Assembly (NCBI GenBank): GCA_913056195.1
Contig: CAJXMF010000002.1
Coordinates: 40,297 to 104,296 of the forward strand
DNA: 64,000 nucleotides
Source of the DNA: an uncultured Methylococcaceae bacterium
GTDB lineage: Bacteria; Pseudomonadota; Gammaproteobacteria; Methylococcales; Methylomonadaceae
Direction of reading: 5' to 3'
A model generated the notes under the pieces. The model searched no databases. It saw only the letters and a list, made by a program, of their open reading frames with translations, and was not told the origin of the DNA. The position numbers and the translations under genes were made by a program. This document shows, in pieces, positions 1 to 9,183 of this stretch; positions within the stretch are counted from its first letter, which is position 1; each line of letters begins with the position of its first letter.

Positions 1-608
1 TCCATCAATTCATGTGGAATAGAGCCACAGTTGACTGCAACAAAAGCACATTCACTTTTCGGGCTTTGCTGATGAATCAAACGGGCAACCAGCTCTTTAC
101 CTGATCCAGATTCCCCACTGATATAAACCGGTGCCTGGCTACGTGCCAGTTTTTGGATTTTTGATCGAATGTCGCACATAACCTGCGAGTCACCGAGTAA
201 AGTATCGCGCATACGGCGATCTTTACCTTTCTGTTCCGGCTCTGAGAGCTGCAGGGCATTCTTTACCAGTTGCCGCAACGCGGGTAAATCAACAGGCTTG
301 GATAAAAAATCAAATGCGCCCAGCTTCATCGCTCTAACCGCAATATCCATGCTGCCGAACGCTGTAATCACAATAACCGGCACCTGACTGTCATTCGCCT
401 GTAACGATTCCACTAATGCCAGGCCATCACCATCGGGCAGCTTCATATCGGTTAAACACAAATCAAAAGCATAGCGCCCCAATAACTGCTTGGCTTCCGC
501 AATCGTCGCGGCACAATGTGCTTCAACCCCCATTCGGGATAGCGTTATATTCAACAATTCCCGAATATCGGGTTCATCATCAACGATTAAAGTCAGTGGT
601 TTATTCAT
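1..608 (-). CDS. pilR: Type IV pilus response regulator PilR (5' part; runs off the window)
   Basis: The first about 202 residues of an NtrC-type sigma-54 activator can be read; the rest lies before base 1. The receiver domain (about 1-120) has acidic pocket D10/D11, phospho-acceptor D54 in CLTDMKLP and K104 in FLSKPVD. The AAA+ domain begins near 140, with Walker A ISGESGSGKELVAR. It overlaps the end of the upstream kinase gene by the ATGA type, as expected for a cognate pair. PilR activates pilin transcription with RpoN in Pseudomonas; the same role is inferred here. The DNA-binding domain is not visible, so another NtrC-like regulator remains possible. Confidence 0.88.
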   Translation of the reverse strand, partial: MNKPLTLIVDDEPDIRELLNITLSRMGVEAHCAATIAEAKQLLGRYAFDLCLTDMKLPDGDGLALVESLQANDSQVPVIVITAFGSMDIAVRAMKLGAFDFLSKPVDLPALRQLVKNALQLSEPEQKGKDRRMRDTLLGDSQVMCDIRSKIQKLARSQAPVYISGESGSGKELVARLIHQQSPKSECAFVAVNCGSIPHELM

Positions 609-2224
609 ACATCAAGTGTCTGTTGCCGTGCGTTTATGACAGTCAAAGTAAAATCATTGTTATGATTCTGATAAGTATAGTTTAATCGAGCCTGATTCAG
701 TGCGGCTAATTCACGAGAAATATATAGCCCTAAACCTGTTCCACTTGTCGAGGTTGTAAAAAACGGTTCAAACAAATGTTGCTGCACCTGTTCATCAATT
801 TCAGGCCCTGGGTTCATCACATGAATCTGCACTTTATCTTGCGCCAGTGTAACGTCGATCAAGACCGGCTGCGTATCATCCCCATATTTCAAAGCATTAC
901 GACAAAGATTGGACAATATCTGGCGCAAATGCCCTTCATCCATCTCAATTTTTATATTGCCCGCCGCGATATTAATCTTTATGGCGCGAGCCGTTTCCAG
1001 CTCTTCCCGTAAATTGTTAACAAAATCAGACAGCCACTGCTCAAGATGTATCGTCGTTTTCCGAGATATTGTTCGCCGTGACAAATGCAAAATAGACTCA
1101 ATAATGTCATTCACCCGTTGACTATGGGTATGAATAATTTCAGTCAATCGCTGATCCTCGGGTGACAGGCCCGGGGCTTCTGACAATAATTGAGCCGCAT
1201 GGCTGATAGCGCCTAACGGGTTTCTGATTTCATGTGCCATACTGGCCGTTAAACGGCCTAGAGAGGCGAGCTTACTTTGCTGCAAGCGCTGATTGTATAA
1301 GGCAATATCCTCCAGAATGAGCATATAGAATGTATTTTCAGCTATTTTAAGACGCGAGAAACGAACCTGTACTTCATTGCCACAACTTAGCATCACAATT
1401 TTAAAATCGTCTTCAGGTTGTCGCTGCCACTGCTGTAATGCCTGTGCCAGATTTTTTTCCTGAGCACTCAATTTTCCAGCCAAATGATGATGTTGCAATA
1501 AGTGTGCGAGCGCCTGATTATACAATTCAACTCTGGCGTTAATATCCAGAATCAAAATGCCGCTTTGCATAGATTGAATGATATGCTGGTTTAACTCTTC
1601 CAGCTGTACAATGGTTTTTTGCCGTTCATGTGCCAATAATTCAGAGCGCTCAGTACGTTGCGCCATGACCACCGAAAGCAAGGCAATGGTAAAATACGAT
1701 GCGCCCAACATGCCGGAATAGGTTAAACTGGATGTTGACGCGTTATTGTGCAAAATGTCGTAAACCTGTTCGAATAAAACCGCAAGACTGGCCAATGCGG
1801 CGAATAAAAAAGCACAACGCCCGCCCACCAGCATGCCACCGGCAGCAATCGAAATAACCAGCAAAATACCAATTCCGCTGGTGACTCCACCGCAGGCATG
1901 CATCAACAACGTGAGACAAATAATATCTATAAAAATAGTGATTTGTGCTTGCGTCGTATAGGATATTTTGCGCCATAAAATCAACACGCCTGACAGCAAA
2001 ATCAAAATAAAATATAATCCGCCAACATTAAAATACAAAGGCCGGTCCAACATCTTCAGACTATCAGCCAGTGACGGGCTAAAATACAGCCCTATAATCA
2101 CGATGGCCGTCAGAAAGCGATAGATGAAAAATATTTTCAACAGCGCCCAGGCCTGTTCAACAGGAATACCGTATTTTTTTGAAAATGGGCACGGATACAC
2201 GGTTGACGACATGTCAGAATTCAT
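605..2224 (-). CDS. pilS: Type IV pilus sensor histidine kinase PilS
   Basis: 539 aa, close to the ~530 aa of Pseudomonas PilS. Hydrophobic segments between about residues 30 and 188 give a six-span membrane domain. A PAS-like region (about 205-310) and a HisKA domain follow, with H331 in the H-box MAHEIRNPLG. The HATPase domain has N-box NLCRNALKYG and G-box GTGLGLYISRELA. It is the first gene of a pair with pilR, overlapping by 4 bp. Its promoter lies in the short gap shared with the divergent sucC. In the known system PilS phosphorylates PilR and senses pilin in the membrane; that specificity is inferred from architecture and partner. Confidence 0.88.
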   Translation of the reverse strand: MNSDMSSTVYPCPFSKKYGIPVEQAWALLKIFFIYRFLTAIVIIGLYFSPSLADSLKMLDRPLYFNVGGLYFILILLSGVLILWRKISYTTQAQITIFIDIICLTLLMHACGGVTSGIGILLVISIAAGGMLVGGRCAFLFAALASLAVLFEQVYDILHNNASTSSLTYSGMLGASYFTIALLSVVMAQRTERSELLAHERQKTIVQLEELNQHIIQSMQSGILILDINARVELYNQALAHLLQHHHLAGKLSAQEKNLAQALQQWQRQPEDDFKIVMLSCGNEVQVRFSRLKIAENTFYMLILEDIALYNQRLQQSKLASLGRLTASMAHEIRNPLGAISHAAQLLSEAPGLSPEDQRLTEIIHTHSQRVNDIIESILHLSRRTISRKTTIHLEQWLSDFVNNLREELETARAIKINIAAGNIKIEMDEGHLRQILSNLCRNALKYGDDTQPVLIDVTLAQDKVQIHVMNPGPEIDEQVQQHLFEPFFTTSTSGTGLGLYISRELAALNQARLNYTYQNHNNDFTLTVINARQQTLDV

Positions 2225-2352
2225 ATCTTAAGTCTTGTTTTATTGAAGTTGAGCGAGTATAAACTTTGTGAAATCTCTGCGTTAAGCATAACATCATCTC
2301 CCCCGCTTAAGCGTTAAAAGAGAGCAACGCTAACACCCGAATCGGAGTTCCA

Positions 2353-3525
2353 ATGAATATACACGAATATCAGGCAAAACAGTTGTTCCGAGACTATGGC
2401 ATTCCCACTCCCGAGGGTGCCGTTGCCCAATCGCCTGAACAGGCGCAGGAGATTACCCGTCACGCTGACGACCATGACTGGGTCATCAAGGCTCAGGTTC
2501 ATGCCGGGGCACGCGGTAAAGCCGGCGGCGTTAAATTTGCAAGCACGCCAGAGCAGGTTGTTGAATACACAAAACAGCTGCTCGGCACACGCCTGATAAC
2601 CCATCAAACCGATGCCCGGGGATTACCCGTTAATCATGTCCTGATTGAAGCCGGCACGGCGATCAAAAATGAGTATTACTTAAGTCTGTTGCTTGACCGT
2701 AAAGCGGAAAAGCTGTTATTTGTCGCCTCTGCAGCCGGCGGCATGGATATTGAAGCGGTGGCCGCACAAACACCGGACAAGATTATTGAAACCCATGTTC
2801 ACCCTGCAGCCGGCCTTCAAGCCTACCAATGCCGTAAAGTTGCCAAGGCCTTAGACCTTTTAAACAAAGACTCAAGCAAACAACTCGCCCAGATCATGAA
2901 CGGCATGGTTAATCTGTTTATTGACAAAGACGCCAGCCAAATTGAAATTAACCCGCTGGTTGAAACAGAAAACGGGCAACTGTTAGCGCTGGACGCCAAA
3001 ATCAATTTCGATGATAACGCCCTCCCCGCCCATGCCGATATTCAAGCCCTGCGCGATCCGGAACAGGAAGATGCCACAGAAATCAAAGCCAGGCAATTTG
3101 ATTTAAGCTATGTCACGCTCGATGGCAATATTGGCTGCATGGTCAATGGTGCAGGCCTTGCGATGGCAACTATGGACCTGATAAAACTCAAAGGCGGACA
3201 ACCGGCTAATTTCCTTGATGTCGGCGGCGGCACCGATGCCAAAAAAGTCGCCGAAGCCTTTAAACTGATTCTGTCGGACAACAAGGTCAAAGCGGTACTG
3301 GTGAATATTTTCGGTGGCATCGTGCAATGCAATCTCATTGCCGAAGGCATTATCGCCGCAACCAAAGAACTGCACTTAAACCTGCCTGTTGTCGTTCGTC
3401 TGGAAGGTACCAACGCCCAGCAAGGACTGGACCTGCTCAATACATCCGGCCTGGGCCTGACGGTTTGTGAAGACTTGAATCAGGCCGCCGAACAGGTTGT
3501 CGCATTAGCCGGAGAACACGCATGA
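2353..3525 (+). CDS. sucC: Succinyl-CoA ligase (ADP-forming) beta subunit
   Basis: 390 aa, an ATP-grasp subunit of the TCA-cycle enzyme that converts succinyl-CoA to succinate with ATP formation. The N-terminus ([12 protein letters not shown]), the grasp-fold motif [12 protein letters not shown], the Mg-binding stretch IEINPLVE and the CoA-ligase segments [11 protein letters not shown] and NIFGGIVQC are all present. A GGAG ribosome site lies just before the ATG. It overlaps sucD by 4 bp. Malate thiokinase MtkA of the serine cycle is a close paralogue; NIFGGIVQC favours SucC, but part of the sequence (LDRKAE, GMDIE) also recalls MtkA. No serine-cycle genes adjoin it. Confidence 0.85.
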   Translation: MNIHEYQAKQLFRDYGIPTPEGAVAQSPEQAQEITRHADDHDWVIKAQVHAGARGKAGGVKFASTPEQVVEYTKQLLGTRLITHQTDARGLPVNHVLIEAGTAIKNEYYLSLLLDRKAEKLLFVASAAGGMDIEAVAAQTPDKIIETHVHPAAGLQAYQCRKVAKALDLLNKDSSKQLAQIMNGMVNLFIDKDASQIEINPLVETENGQLLALDAKINFDDNALPAHADIQALRDPEQEDATEIKARQFDLSYVTLDGNIGCMVNGAGLAMATMDLIKLKGGQPANFLDVGGGTDAKKVAEAFKLILSDNKVKAVLVNIFGGIVQCNLIAEGIIAATKELHLNLPVVVRLEGTNAQQGLDLLNTSGLGLTVCEDLNQAAEQVVALAGEHA

Positions 3526-4388
3526 GTATTCTGATTAACCAGCAAACCAAAGTTATTTGCCAAGGATTCACCGGTAAACAAGGGACATTTCATTCCAAAC
3601 AAATGCTGGACTATGGTACACGCCTGGTTGGCGGCGTGACCCCAGGCCGCGGTGGCCAGCAACATTTAGGACAACCGGTTTTTGATACGGTCGATGACGC
3701 CGTTAAAACCACCGGAGCCAGTGCCAGTGTTATTTATGTCCCGCCTTTTTTTGCGGCCGATGCCATCCTCGAAGCCGTCGATGCCGGCATAAAATTAATT
3801 ATCTGTATTACCGAAGGTATTCCCGTATTGCACATGCTTAAAGTCAAAGCGGCCATGCAAGGTAGCGATGCATTATTAGTCGGCCCTAACTGTCCCGGCG
3901 TCATCACGCCCGGGAAATGCAAAATCGGTATCATGCCGGCCCATATTCATCAAGCGGGCAAAATTGGTATTGTTTCCCGGTCAGGCACCTTGACCTATGA
4001 AGCCGTATTTCAGACCACACAACAGGGTTTAGGCCAATCGACCTGCGTCGGTATCGGCGGCGACCCACTGCATGGCATGAACTTTATTGATGTCTTGAGT
4101 CGCTTTCAGGACGACCCGCAAACCGAAGGCATTATCATGGTTGGTGAAATTGGTGGCAGCGAAGAAGAAGAAGCGGCTGACTATATCCGCGCCAACGTGA
4201 CCAAACCGGTCGTCGCCTATATTACGGGCCGTACCGCACCGCCGGGAAAACGCATGGGCCATGCCGGTGCCATCGTCACGGGCAACAAAGGCACCGCTGT
4301 CAGCAAAGTCAATGCCCTGAAATCTGCCGGTGTTGAAGTGGTTGACTCCCCGGGCGACCTCGGCAGTGCCATCGTTGATTATGTATAA
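3522..4388 (+). CDS. sucD: Succinyl-CoA ligase alpha subunit
   Basis: 288 aa, equal to the E. coli subunit. The Rossmann CoA-binding domain opens with [13 protein letters not shown]. The ligase domain holds [11 protein letters not shown] and the phospho-histidine loop [11 protein letters not shown], whose His carries the phosphate between succinyl-CoA and ADP. It is coupled to sucC by an ATGA overlap, as required for equimolar subunits. As for sucC, malate-CoA ligase (MtkB) is the alternative; nothing nearby supports it. Confidence 0.87.
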   Translation: MSILINQQTKVICQGFTGKQGTFHSKQMLDYGTRLVGGVTPGRGGQQHLGQPVFDTVDDAVKTTGASASVIYVPPFFAADAILEAVDAGIKLIICITEGIPVLHMLKVKAAMQGSDALLVGPNCPGVITPGKCKIGIMPAHIHQAGKIGIVSRSGTLTYEAVFQTTQQGLGQSTCVGIGGDPLHGMNFIDVLSRFQDDPQTEGIIMVGEIGGSEEEEAADYIRANVTKPVVAYITGRTAPPGKRMGHAGAIVTGNKGTAVSKVNALKSAGVEVVDSPGDLGSAIVDYV

Positions 4389-4451
4389 TACAGCTTGATG
4401 ATGAGGACTCTACTATCGTCTCCATCGACAACCTTTAATTGACATCAATCA

Positions 4452-6074
4452 ATGACGCTACGCATTGCACTCGCCCAAATAAATACTACCGTCGGCGATT
4501 TTGACGGTAATGTCGCCAGGCTCATCGACGCCGCCCATCAGGCTCGGGATCATCAACACGCCGACCTGGTGGTTTTTCCGGAATTGACGATAACAGGTTA
4601 TCCACCGGAAGATCTGCTGTTCAGACCCGATTTTATCGATCGCGCCTGGGATAACGTACAACGACTTTGTCAATCCGTGTCCGATATGAGTCTGGTTATC
4701 GGCTTTCCGCAGCGGCAAGACAACAAACTCTATAACAGCGCGGCCTTTATCCGCAATGGAAAAATCGAAGCGCTTTATCACAAACAAAAGCTCCCTAATT
4801 ACGGTGTATTTGATGAACAACGCTATTTTGCAGCGGGCAATAAGCCTTGCCTGTTCCACTATAAAAACACCACATTGGCGCTGACCATCTGTGAAGATAT
4901 CTGGCACAACGATGTCGTCCGCGCCAACAAGGCTGCCGGTGCCGACATTATCCTGACCCTCAACGCATCGCCTTTTCATGCGGGCAAAATTCACCAGCGC
5001 GAACAGGTGGTCTGCGATCAGGCGAAAGCCAATCACGTCGCCATCGTTTACGTTAATCAGATCGGCGGCCAGGATGAACTGGTCTTTGATGGCGCATCGT
5101 TCGTCACCGACGCCAACGGCCAGGTCATCTTCCGGGCACACGAGTTTGAAGAACACATCAGCACCATTGAGTTTGCCAACCGAACCCCGCAACCTGCAGA
5201 CTGCGCACCGCTCTATCAACCGGTCGCCAGTGAATACAAAGCCTTGGTGCTCGGTGTCAAAGATTATGTGCGCAAGAATGGTTTTAAGGGCGCGTTGCTG
5301 GGCTTGTCGGGCGGCATTGATTCTGCACTGGTACTGGCCATTGCCGTTGATGCGCTGGGCGCGGACAATGTGGAGGCGGTATTGATGCCATCGCGCTATA
5401 CCCAGGATATGAGTAATGAAGACGCCATCCAGGAAGCCCGCGCCTTAGGCGTCAATTATCACATTATTCCAATAGAGCCTGCCGTCACCGCTTTCAATGA
5501 AATGCTAAGGCCAATCTTTGCAGACCAGGCAAAAGATACCACCGAAGAAAATATCCAGGCGCGTTGTCGCGGTATTATTCTCATGGCCTTATCTAACAAA
5601 CACGGAAAATTACTGCTGACAACAGGCAACAAAAGCGAAATGAGTGTAGGCTACGCCACCTTATATGGCGATATGGCCGGCGGCTTTGCGCCGATTAAGG
5701 ATGTGCCCAAATTACTGGTTTACAAGCTCGCAGAATATCGCAACCAGCTTTCTGCCGTCATTCCACAACGGGTTATTGACCGGCCACCGTCTGCCGAACT
5801 GGCGCCTGACCAGATCGATGCCGACTCACTCCCGCCCTATGATGTTCTCGATCCCATTCTGGAAATGTATGTGGAGCAGGATAAATCCGCCGCTGACATC
5901 ATTGCCGCAGGATTTAACCCGGCCGATGTTGAACGCACCATTTCGCTTGTCGATCGCAATGAATACAAACGCCGTCAGGCACCGCCGGGCGTACGCATCA
6001 CACCACGCGCCTTCGGCCGAGATCGACGCTATCCCCTGGCATCTGCCTATCGCGGCACACAAATCCTGAAATAA
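4452..6074 (+). CDS. nadE: Glutamine-dependent NAD+ synthetase
   Basis: 540 aa with two domains. Residues 1-260 are a nitrilase-fold glutaminase with the triad E44 (FPE), K113 (KQKLPNYG) and C147 (LTICEDIW). Residues about 265-540 are the synthetase, with pyrophosphatase loop LGLSGGIDSAL and the TTGNKSEMSVGY motif. It amidates nicotinic acid adenine dinucleotide to NAD+ in the cytoplasm, taking ammonia from glutamine. It lies 63 bp after sucD in the same direction, so it may be read through from sucCD. The SemiSWEET gene starts 5 bp after its stop. Confidence 0.95.
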   Translation: MTLRIALAQINTTVGDFDGNVARLIDAAHQARDHQHADLVVFPELTITGYPPEDLLFRPDFIDRAWDNVQRLCQSVSDMSLVIGFPQRQDNKLYNSAAFIRNGKIEALYHKQKLPNYGVFDEQRYFAAGNKPCLFHYKNTTLALTICEDIWHNDVVRANKAAGADIILTLNASPFHAGKIHQREQVVCDQAKANHVAIVYVNQIGGQDELVFDGASFVTDANGQVIFRAHEFEEHISTIEFANRTPQPADCAPLYQPVASEYKALVLGVKDYVRKNGFKGALLGLSGGIDSALVLAIAVDALGADNVEAVLMPSRYTQDMSNEDAIQEARALGVNYHIIPIEPAVTAFNEMLRPIFADQAKDTTEENIQARCRGIILMALSNKHGKLLLTTGNKSEMSVGYATLYGDMAGGFAPIKDVPKLLVYKLAEYRNQLSAVIPQRVIDRPPSAELAPDQIDADSLPPYDVLDPILEMYVEQDKSAADIIAAGFNPADVERTISLVDRNEYKRRQAPPGVRITPRAFGRDRRYPLASAYRGTQILK

Positions 6075-6079
6075 TCCTG

Positions 6080-6349
6080 ATGTTTAACCTAACACCCGAA
6101 ATTATTGGCTATATCGCCGCCACATTGACGACCACATCGTTTTTGCCACAGGCCATCATGACGATAAAAACACGCAACACCGATTCACTCTCTCTCGGCA
6201 TGTATTCTGCTTTCACCTTAGGCGTTCTGCTGTGGCTAATTTATGGGCTGAAAATTGGTGATAACGCCATTATTTTCGCAAACGCCATCACCCTGCTGTT
6301 AGCAGGCTTAATCTTATTCATCAAATTGCTTAACGGCTTCAAAAAGTAA
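6080..6349 (+). CDS. SemiSWEET-type small sugar transporter
   Basis: 89 aa with three predicted membrane helices (about 7-25, 38-56, 64-84), the size and layout of bacterial SemiSWEETs, which act as homodimers. The PQ-loop signature is seen as TTTSFLPQAIMTIKTRNTDSLSLGMY. The substrate is unknown; family members carry sucrose or glucose. It starts 5 bp after nadE, so it is probably cotranscribed, although the metabolic link is not obvious. Confidence 0.85.
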   Translation: MFNLTPEIIGYIAATLTTTSFLPQAIMTIKTRNTDSLSLGMYSAFTLGVLLWLIYGLKIGDNAIIFANAITLLLAGLILFIKLLNGFKK

Positions 6350-6424
6350 ACCGAGCTTCCTTGTATGTATGATTAACTTTCACTCAAGACAGCTCCGAAG
6401 CCTGAGCATAATAACGAGCAATCC

Positions 6425-6462
6425 GTAGGATGGATAAGCGCAGCGCAGCGCATCCACCCTAC
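6425..6462. repeat. Short imperfect palindrome, intergenic repeat type
   Basis: GTAGGATGGA and TCCACCCTAC form the arms around a GC-rich spacer made of GCGCAGC units. It resembles a palindrome scattered through many gammaproteobacterial genomes. It lies between two convergent genes (the SemiSWEET and the HlyD adaptor) and could serve as a bidirectional transcript end. Only one copy occurs in the window. Confidence 0.6.
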
Positions 6463-6483
6463 AAGACTGGGCTCGATTATGAG

Positions 6484-7734
6484 TCAATCCAGAAGCTTGA
6501 CCTTCAGACCATCAACGGCAACCGGTAAAAACGTCGTCAGAATCTTATCGCCATTGTGCAAATCTGGACTATGTACCAGAATACCGCCCTTAAAATAGCC
6601 TTTCCGCTCAACGTGAAGGACTTGCAGCCGACTTGAGGCGCTATCAATCCGGTAAATGCGTTGATTGTCATACAATGCGGTCTCAGGGATTAAGGCGACA
6701 TTCTGTTGTAACGGCCGATTTAGCTGTAACACGACAGCCTCGCCTAAATGCAGTTTATCGCCCGCCGTCTGTACTGAAAACAAGCCATCAATACCCCGCG
6801 CATCGGCCTGCCCGGCCAGGCGGGTTAACTGCAAGGAAAATTTGCCAGAGGCGGCATTCCCCTGTGCCTTCAAAATTTGCCCGGCATTTAAGGCATCCTG
6901 AATTTCAGCCTGATAAGAGGCCGGTATTTTTGCGCGAACCTCCAGACCATTAAACGGATAGAAACTCAGCAACACCTGACTATCTTTAACCGGATCGCCT
7001 TGCGTCACATCAACCGAGGCGACAATGCCTGCAAAAGACGCCACAATACGACTACGCTGCCAATCCAATTCAGCTAACTCGACATCGGCAACAGCCGATT
7101 CCAAACGCGCCTGTAATTGTAATAAACGCGCCTGATGATCGGCAACGGCACGCTTCCGGTTAATCAACACCAGATCCTGGCGGCTGACGGCTTCCTGAGC
7201 CTGATCCAATGTTGCTTTTGAACCCAGTTTTTTCTTCTGCAAACGCTGCGCCCGTTTAAGCGCTGTTTGCAACAAAGACAACACCTTTTGCTCATGCTGA
7301 ATCGACTGCTTATCGGCCCGATATTGAATTTTTTCGCTCTGAATTTGCGCTTTAAGCTCCTCGACTTTCGCTTTAGTGCGCGTCAAATACGGCTTGAAAT
7401 CATTCGGATCAAGCCTCAATAGCAATTGCCCGGGGTGAATATGTTCACCTTCTCGTACCAACACCGCTGTGACCCGACTTTTTTTCGGCGCAGCAGCCTT
7501 AACCAACTCGGCTGTTTCAACCTTGCCATATAGCTTGACGACAGGCGACAAATTTTTAAGGTTTACCGTGACCGCTTCCACGCGCCATACACGCTCTGTT
7601 TTCACCTTCGCCACGGTCTCAGGTTGCGTCACGATTAACATCGCAAACACGCCGACACCCAAAGCCACAATCAGTACAGCAAGTACGGGTTTAAAAAAAG
7701 GCTGTTCAGACCAGTGTTTGAGCCGTTGCTTCAT
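6484..7734 (-). CDS. HlyD/RND-type periplasmic adaptor (membrane fusion) protein
   Basis: 416 aa from the ATG at 7734, one base after the stop of the upstream gene (7736-7738); a longer reading would run into that gene. The N-terminus has one membrane anchor (about 14-35). A biotinyl-lipoyl-like domain, a long alpha-hairpin coiled coil rich in K, Q and L, a second lipoyl half (VDVTQGDPV) and beta-barrel segments follow. Such proteins link an inner-membrane pump to an outer-membrane channel. No pump or TolC gene is adjacent, so the partner is unknown. It is probably cotranscribed with yegQ. Confidence 0.8.
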   Translation of the reverse strand: MKQRLKHWSEQPFFKPVLAVLIVALGVGVFAMLIVTQPETVAKVKTERVWRVEAVTVNLKNLSPVVKLYGKVETAELVKAAAPKKSRVTAVLVREGEHIHPGQLLLRLDPNDFKPYLTRTKAKVEELKAQIQSEKIQYRADKQSIQHEQKVLSLLQTALKRAQRLQKKKLGSKATLDQAQEAVSRQDLVLINRKRAVADHQARLLQLQARLESAVADVELAELDWQRSRIVASFAGIVASVDVTQGDPVKDSQVLLSFYPFNGLEVRAKIPASYQAEIQDALNAGQILKAQGNAASGKFSLQLTRLAGQADARGIDGLFSVQTAGDKLHLGEAVVLQLNRPLQQNVALIPETALYDNQRIYRIDSASSRLQVLHVERKGYFKGGILVHSPDLHNGDKILTTFLPVAVDGLKVKLLD

Positions 7735-7735
7735 A

Positions 7736-9103
7736 CTAAGCGGCGACCTCGGCTTTTTCCTTATCGAAATAACGCGCCAGCAAGCCATGTTGTATATTCA
7801 TTTTTGGCATCGGTATATTGACTTCATAACCGCCACCCAAGGCTTCTTGCATCGCATGTCCATAACGGTCTTCCATATGTTCGACCACCATATCATGGTT
7901 ACCTTGCGGCAAAATAACTTCAATTCGGTCGCCAACGGCAAATTTGTTTTTAACCAAAATTTCGGCCATCCCTTTTTCATCATCGTAACCGACGATTTCA
8001 CCGCAAAATTGTTGCTGATGGCTTTTGGAATAGCCGGTGACATAGTTCTGTTGTTCATGGGTCTGATGTCGCTGATAGAATCCGTCTGTATAACCCCGGT
8101 TGGCGAGATTTTCCAACACACCTAATAAACGGGGTTGAAATTCACGCCCTGCCAAAGCATCATCAATCGCTTGTCGGTAGGCCTGCGCAGTGCGCGCCAC
8201 ATAAAAATGCGATTTGGTGCGGCCTTCAATTTTCAGACTATCCACCCCTAATTCCACCAGGCGCTGCACATGCTGAATCGCACGCAGGTCTTTGGAATTC
8301 ATGATATAGGTGCCATTTTCGTCTTCCATCACTGGCATCAATTCACCCTTGCGCCCTTCTTCTTCAAGGAAATAAACCTTATCCGCCAGAGGGTGGCGCT
8401 CGCCGCCTCCACAGCCGCCCTGGTTCAAATCCGACATGGATAACGCCGCCGTATCCAACACATAATCACCCTCGGCATTTTCATGTGCCGGCAAGGTATC
8501 GTATTTCCAGCGGCAGGAATTCGTGCAGGTACCCTGGTTAGGGTCACGGTGATTAAAATAACCTGAAAGCAAACAACGCCCTGAATAGGCAATACACAAT
8601 GCGCCGTGAACAAACACCTCAAGTTCCATATCCGGGCATTCCTGACGAATCTCGGCAATCTCATCCAGCGATAATTCGCGCGACAAAATAATGCGTTCAA
8701 CCCCCATTTTTTGCCAGAATTTGACGCTGGCATAATTCACGGTATTGGCTTGTACCGATAAATGAATCGGCATCTCCGGCCATTTTTCCCGTGTCATCAT
8801 AATCAGCCCCGGATCGGCCATAATCAGCGCATCGGGCTGCATCGCGATAACCGGCTCCATATCCGCCAGGAAGGTTTTAATCTTACTGTTATGCGGAATC
8901 ACGTTAGCCGCCATGAAAAACTTCTTGTCCTGTGCATGAGCTTCTGCGATGCCTTTATGCAAGTTGTTTTCCAAAAAATCATTATTTCTGACCCGCAAGC
9001 TATAACGCGGCAATCCGGCATAGACAGCATCCGCGCCATAGGCAAGGGCATAACGCATATTGCGCAGAGTTCCGGCAGGCGATAAGAGTTCAACGTTTTT
9101 CAT
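7736..9103 (-). CDS. yegQ: U32-family peptidase-like protein YegQ/TrhP (tRNA U34 hydroxylation)
   Basis: 455 aa, full length for the YegQ branch. Features seen: N-terminal NVELLSPAGTLRNMRYAL, the U32 signature FVHGALCIAYSGRCLLS, several further Cys (GTCTNSCRW) that could ligate an Fe-S cluster, and a C-terminal beta domain. In E. coli the protein (TrhP) helps form 5-hydroxyuridine at tRNA position 34, using prephenate; it is not a classical protease. It is followed after one base by the HlyD adaptor gene, which is an odd partner. Confidence 0.9.
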   Translation of the reverse strand: MKNVELLSPAGTLRNMRYALAYGADAVYAGLPRYSLRVRNNDFLENNLHKGIAEAHAQDKKFFMAANVIPHNSKIKTFLADMEPVIAMQPDALIMADPGLIMMTREKWPEMPIHLSVQANTVNYASVKFWQKMGVERIILSRELSLDEIAEIRQECPDMELEVFVHGALCIAYSGRCLLSGYFNHRDPNQGTCTNSCRWKYDTLPAHENAEGDYVLDTAALSMSDLNQGGCGGGERHPLADKVYFLEEEGRKGELMPVMEDENGTYIMNSKDLRAIQHVQRLVELGVDSLKIEGRTKSHFYVARTAQAYRQAIDDALAGREFQPRLLGVLENLANRGYTDGFYQRHQTHEQQNYVTGYSKSHQQQFCGEIVGYDDEKGMAEILVKNKFAVGDRIEVILPQGNHDMVVEHMEDRYGHAMQEALGGGYEVNIPMPKMNIQHGLLARYFDKEKAEVAA

Positions 9104-9183
9104 AAAGACAGCATAACAATTTTATTCAGAACCGATTATTTTAACACTTTCCCCATTATCTGCCGAAAAACCAACCGTTTTGC

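Noticed and set aside
2353..4388. Malate thiokinase mtkAB instead of sucCD
   Set aside because: Some segments recall MtkA, but NIFGGIVQC and the general pattern fit SucC better and no serine-cycle gene adjoins. Kept as an alternative only.
4458..5219. 253-residue antisense open frame within nadE
   Set aside because: Shadow of the nadE codon pattern; no family resemblance or ribosome site.
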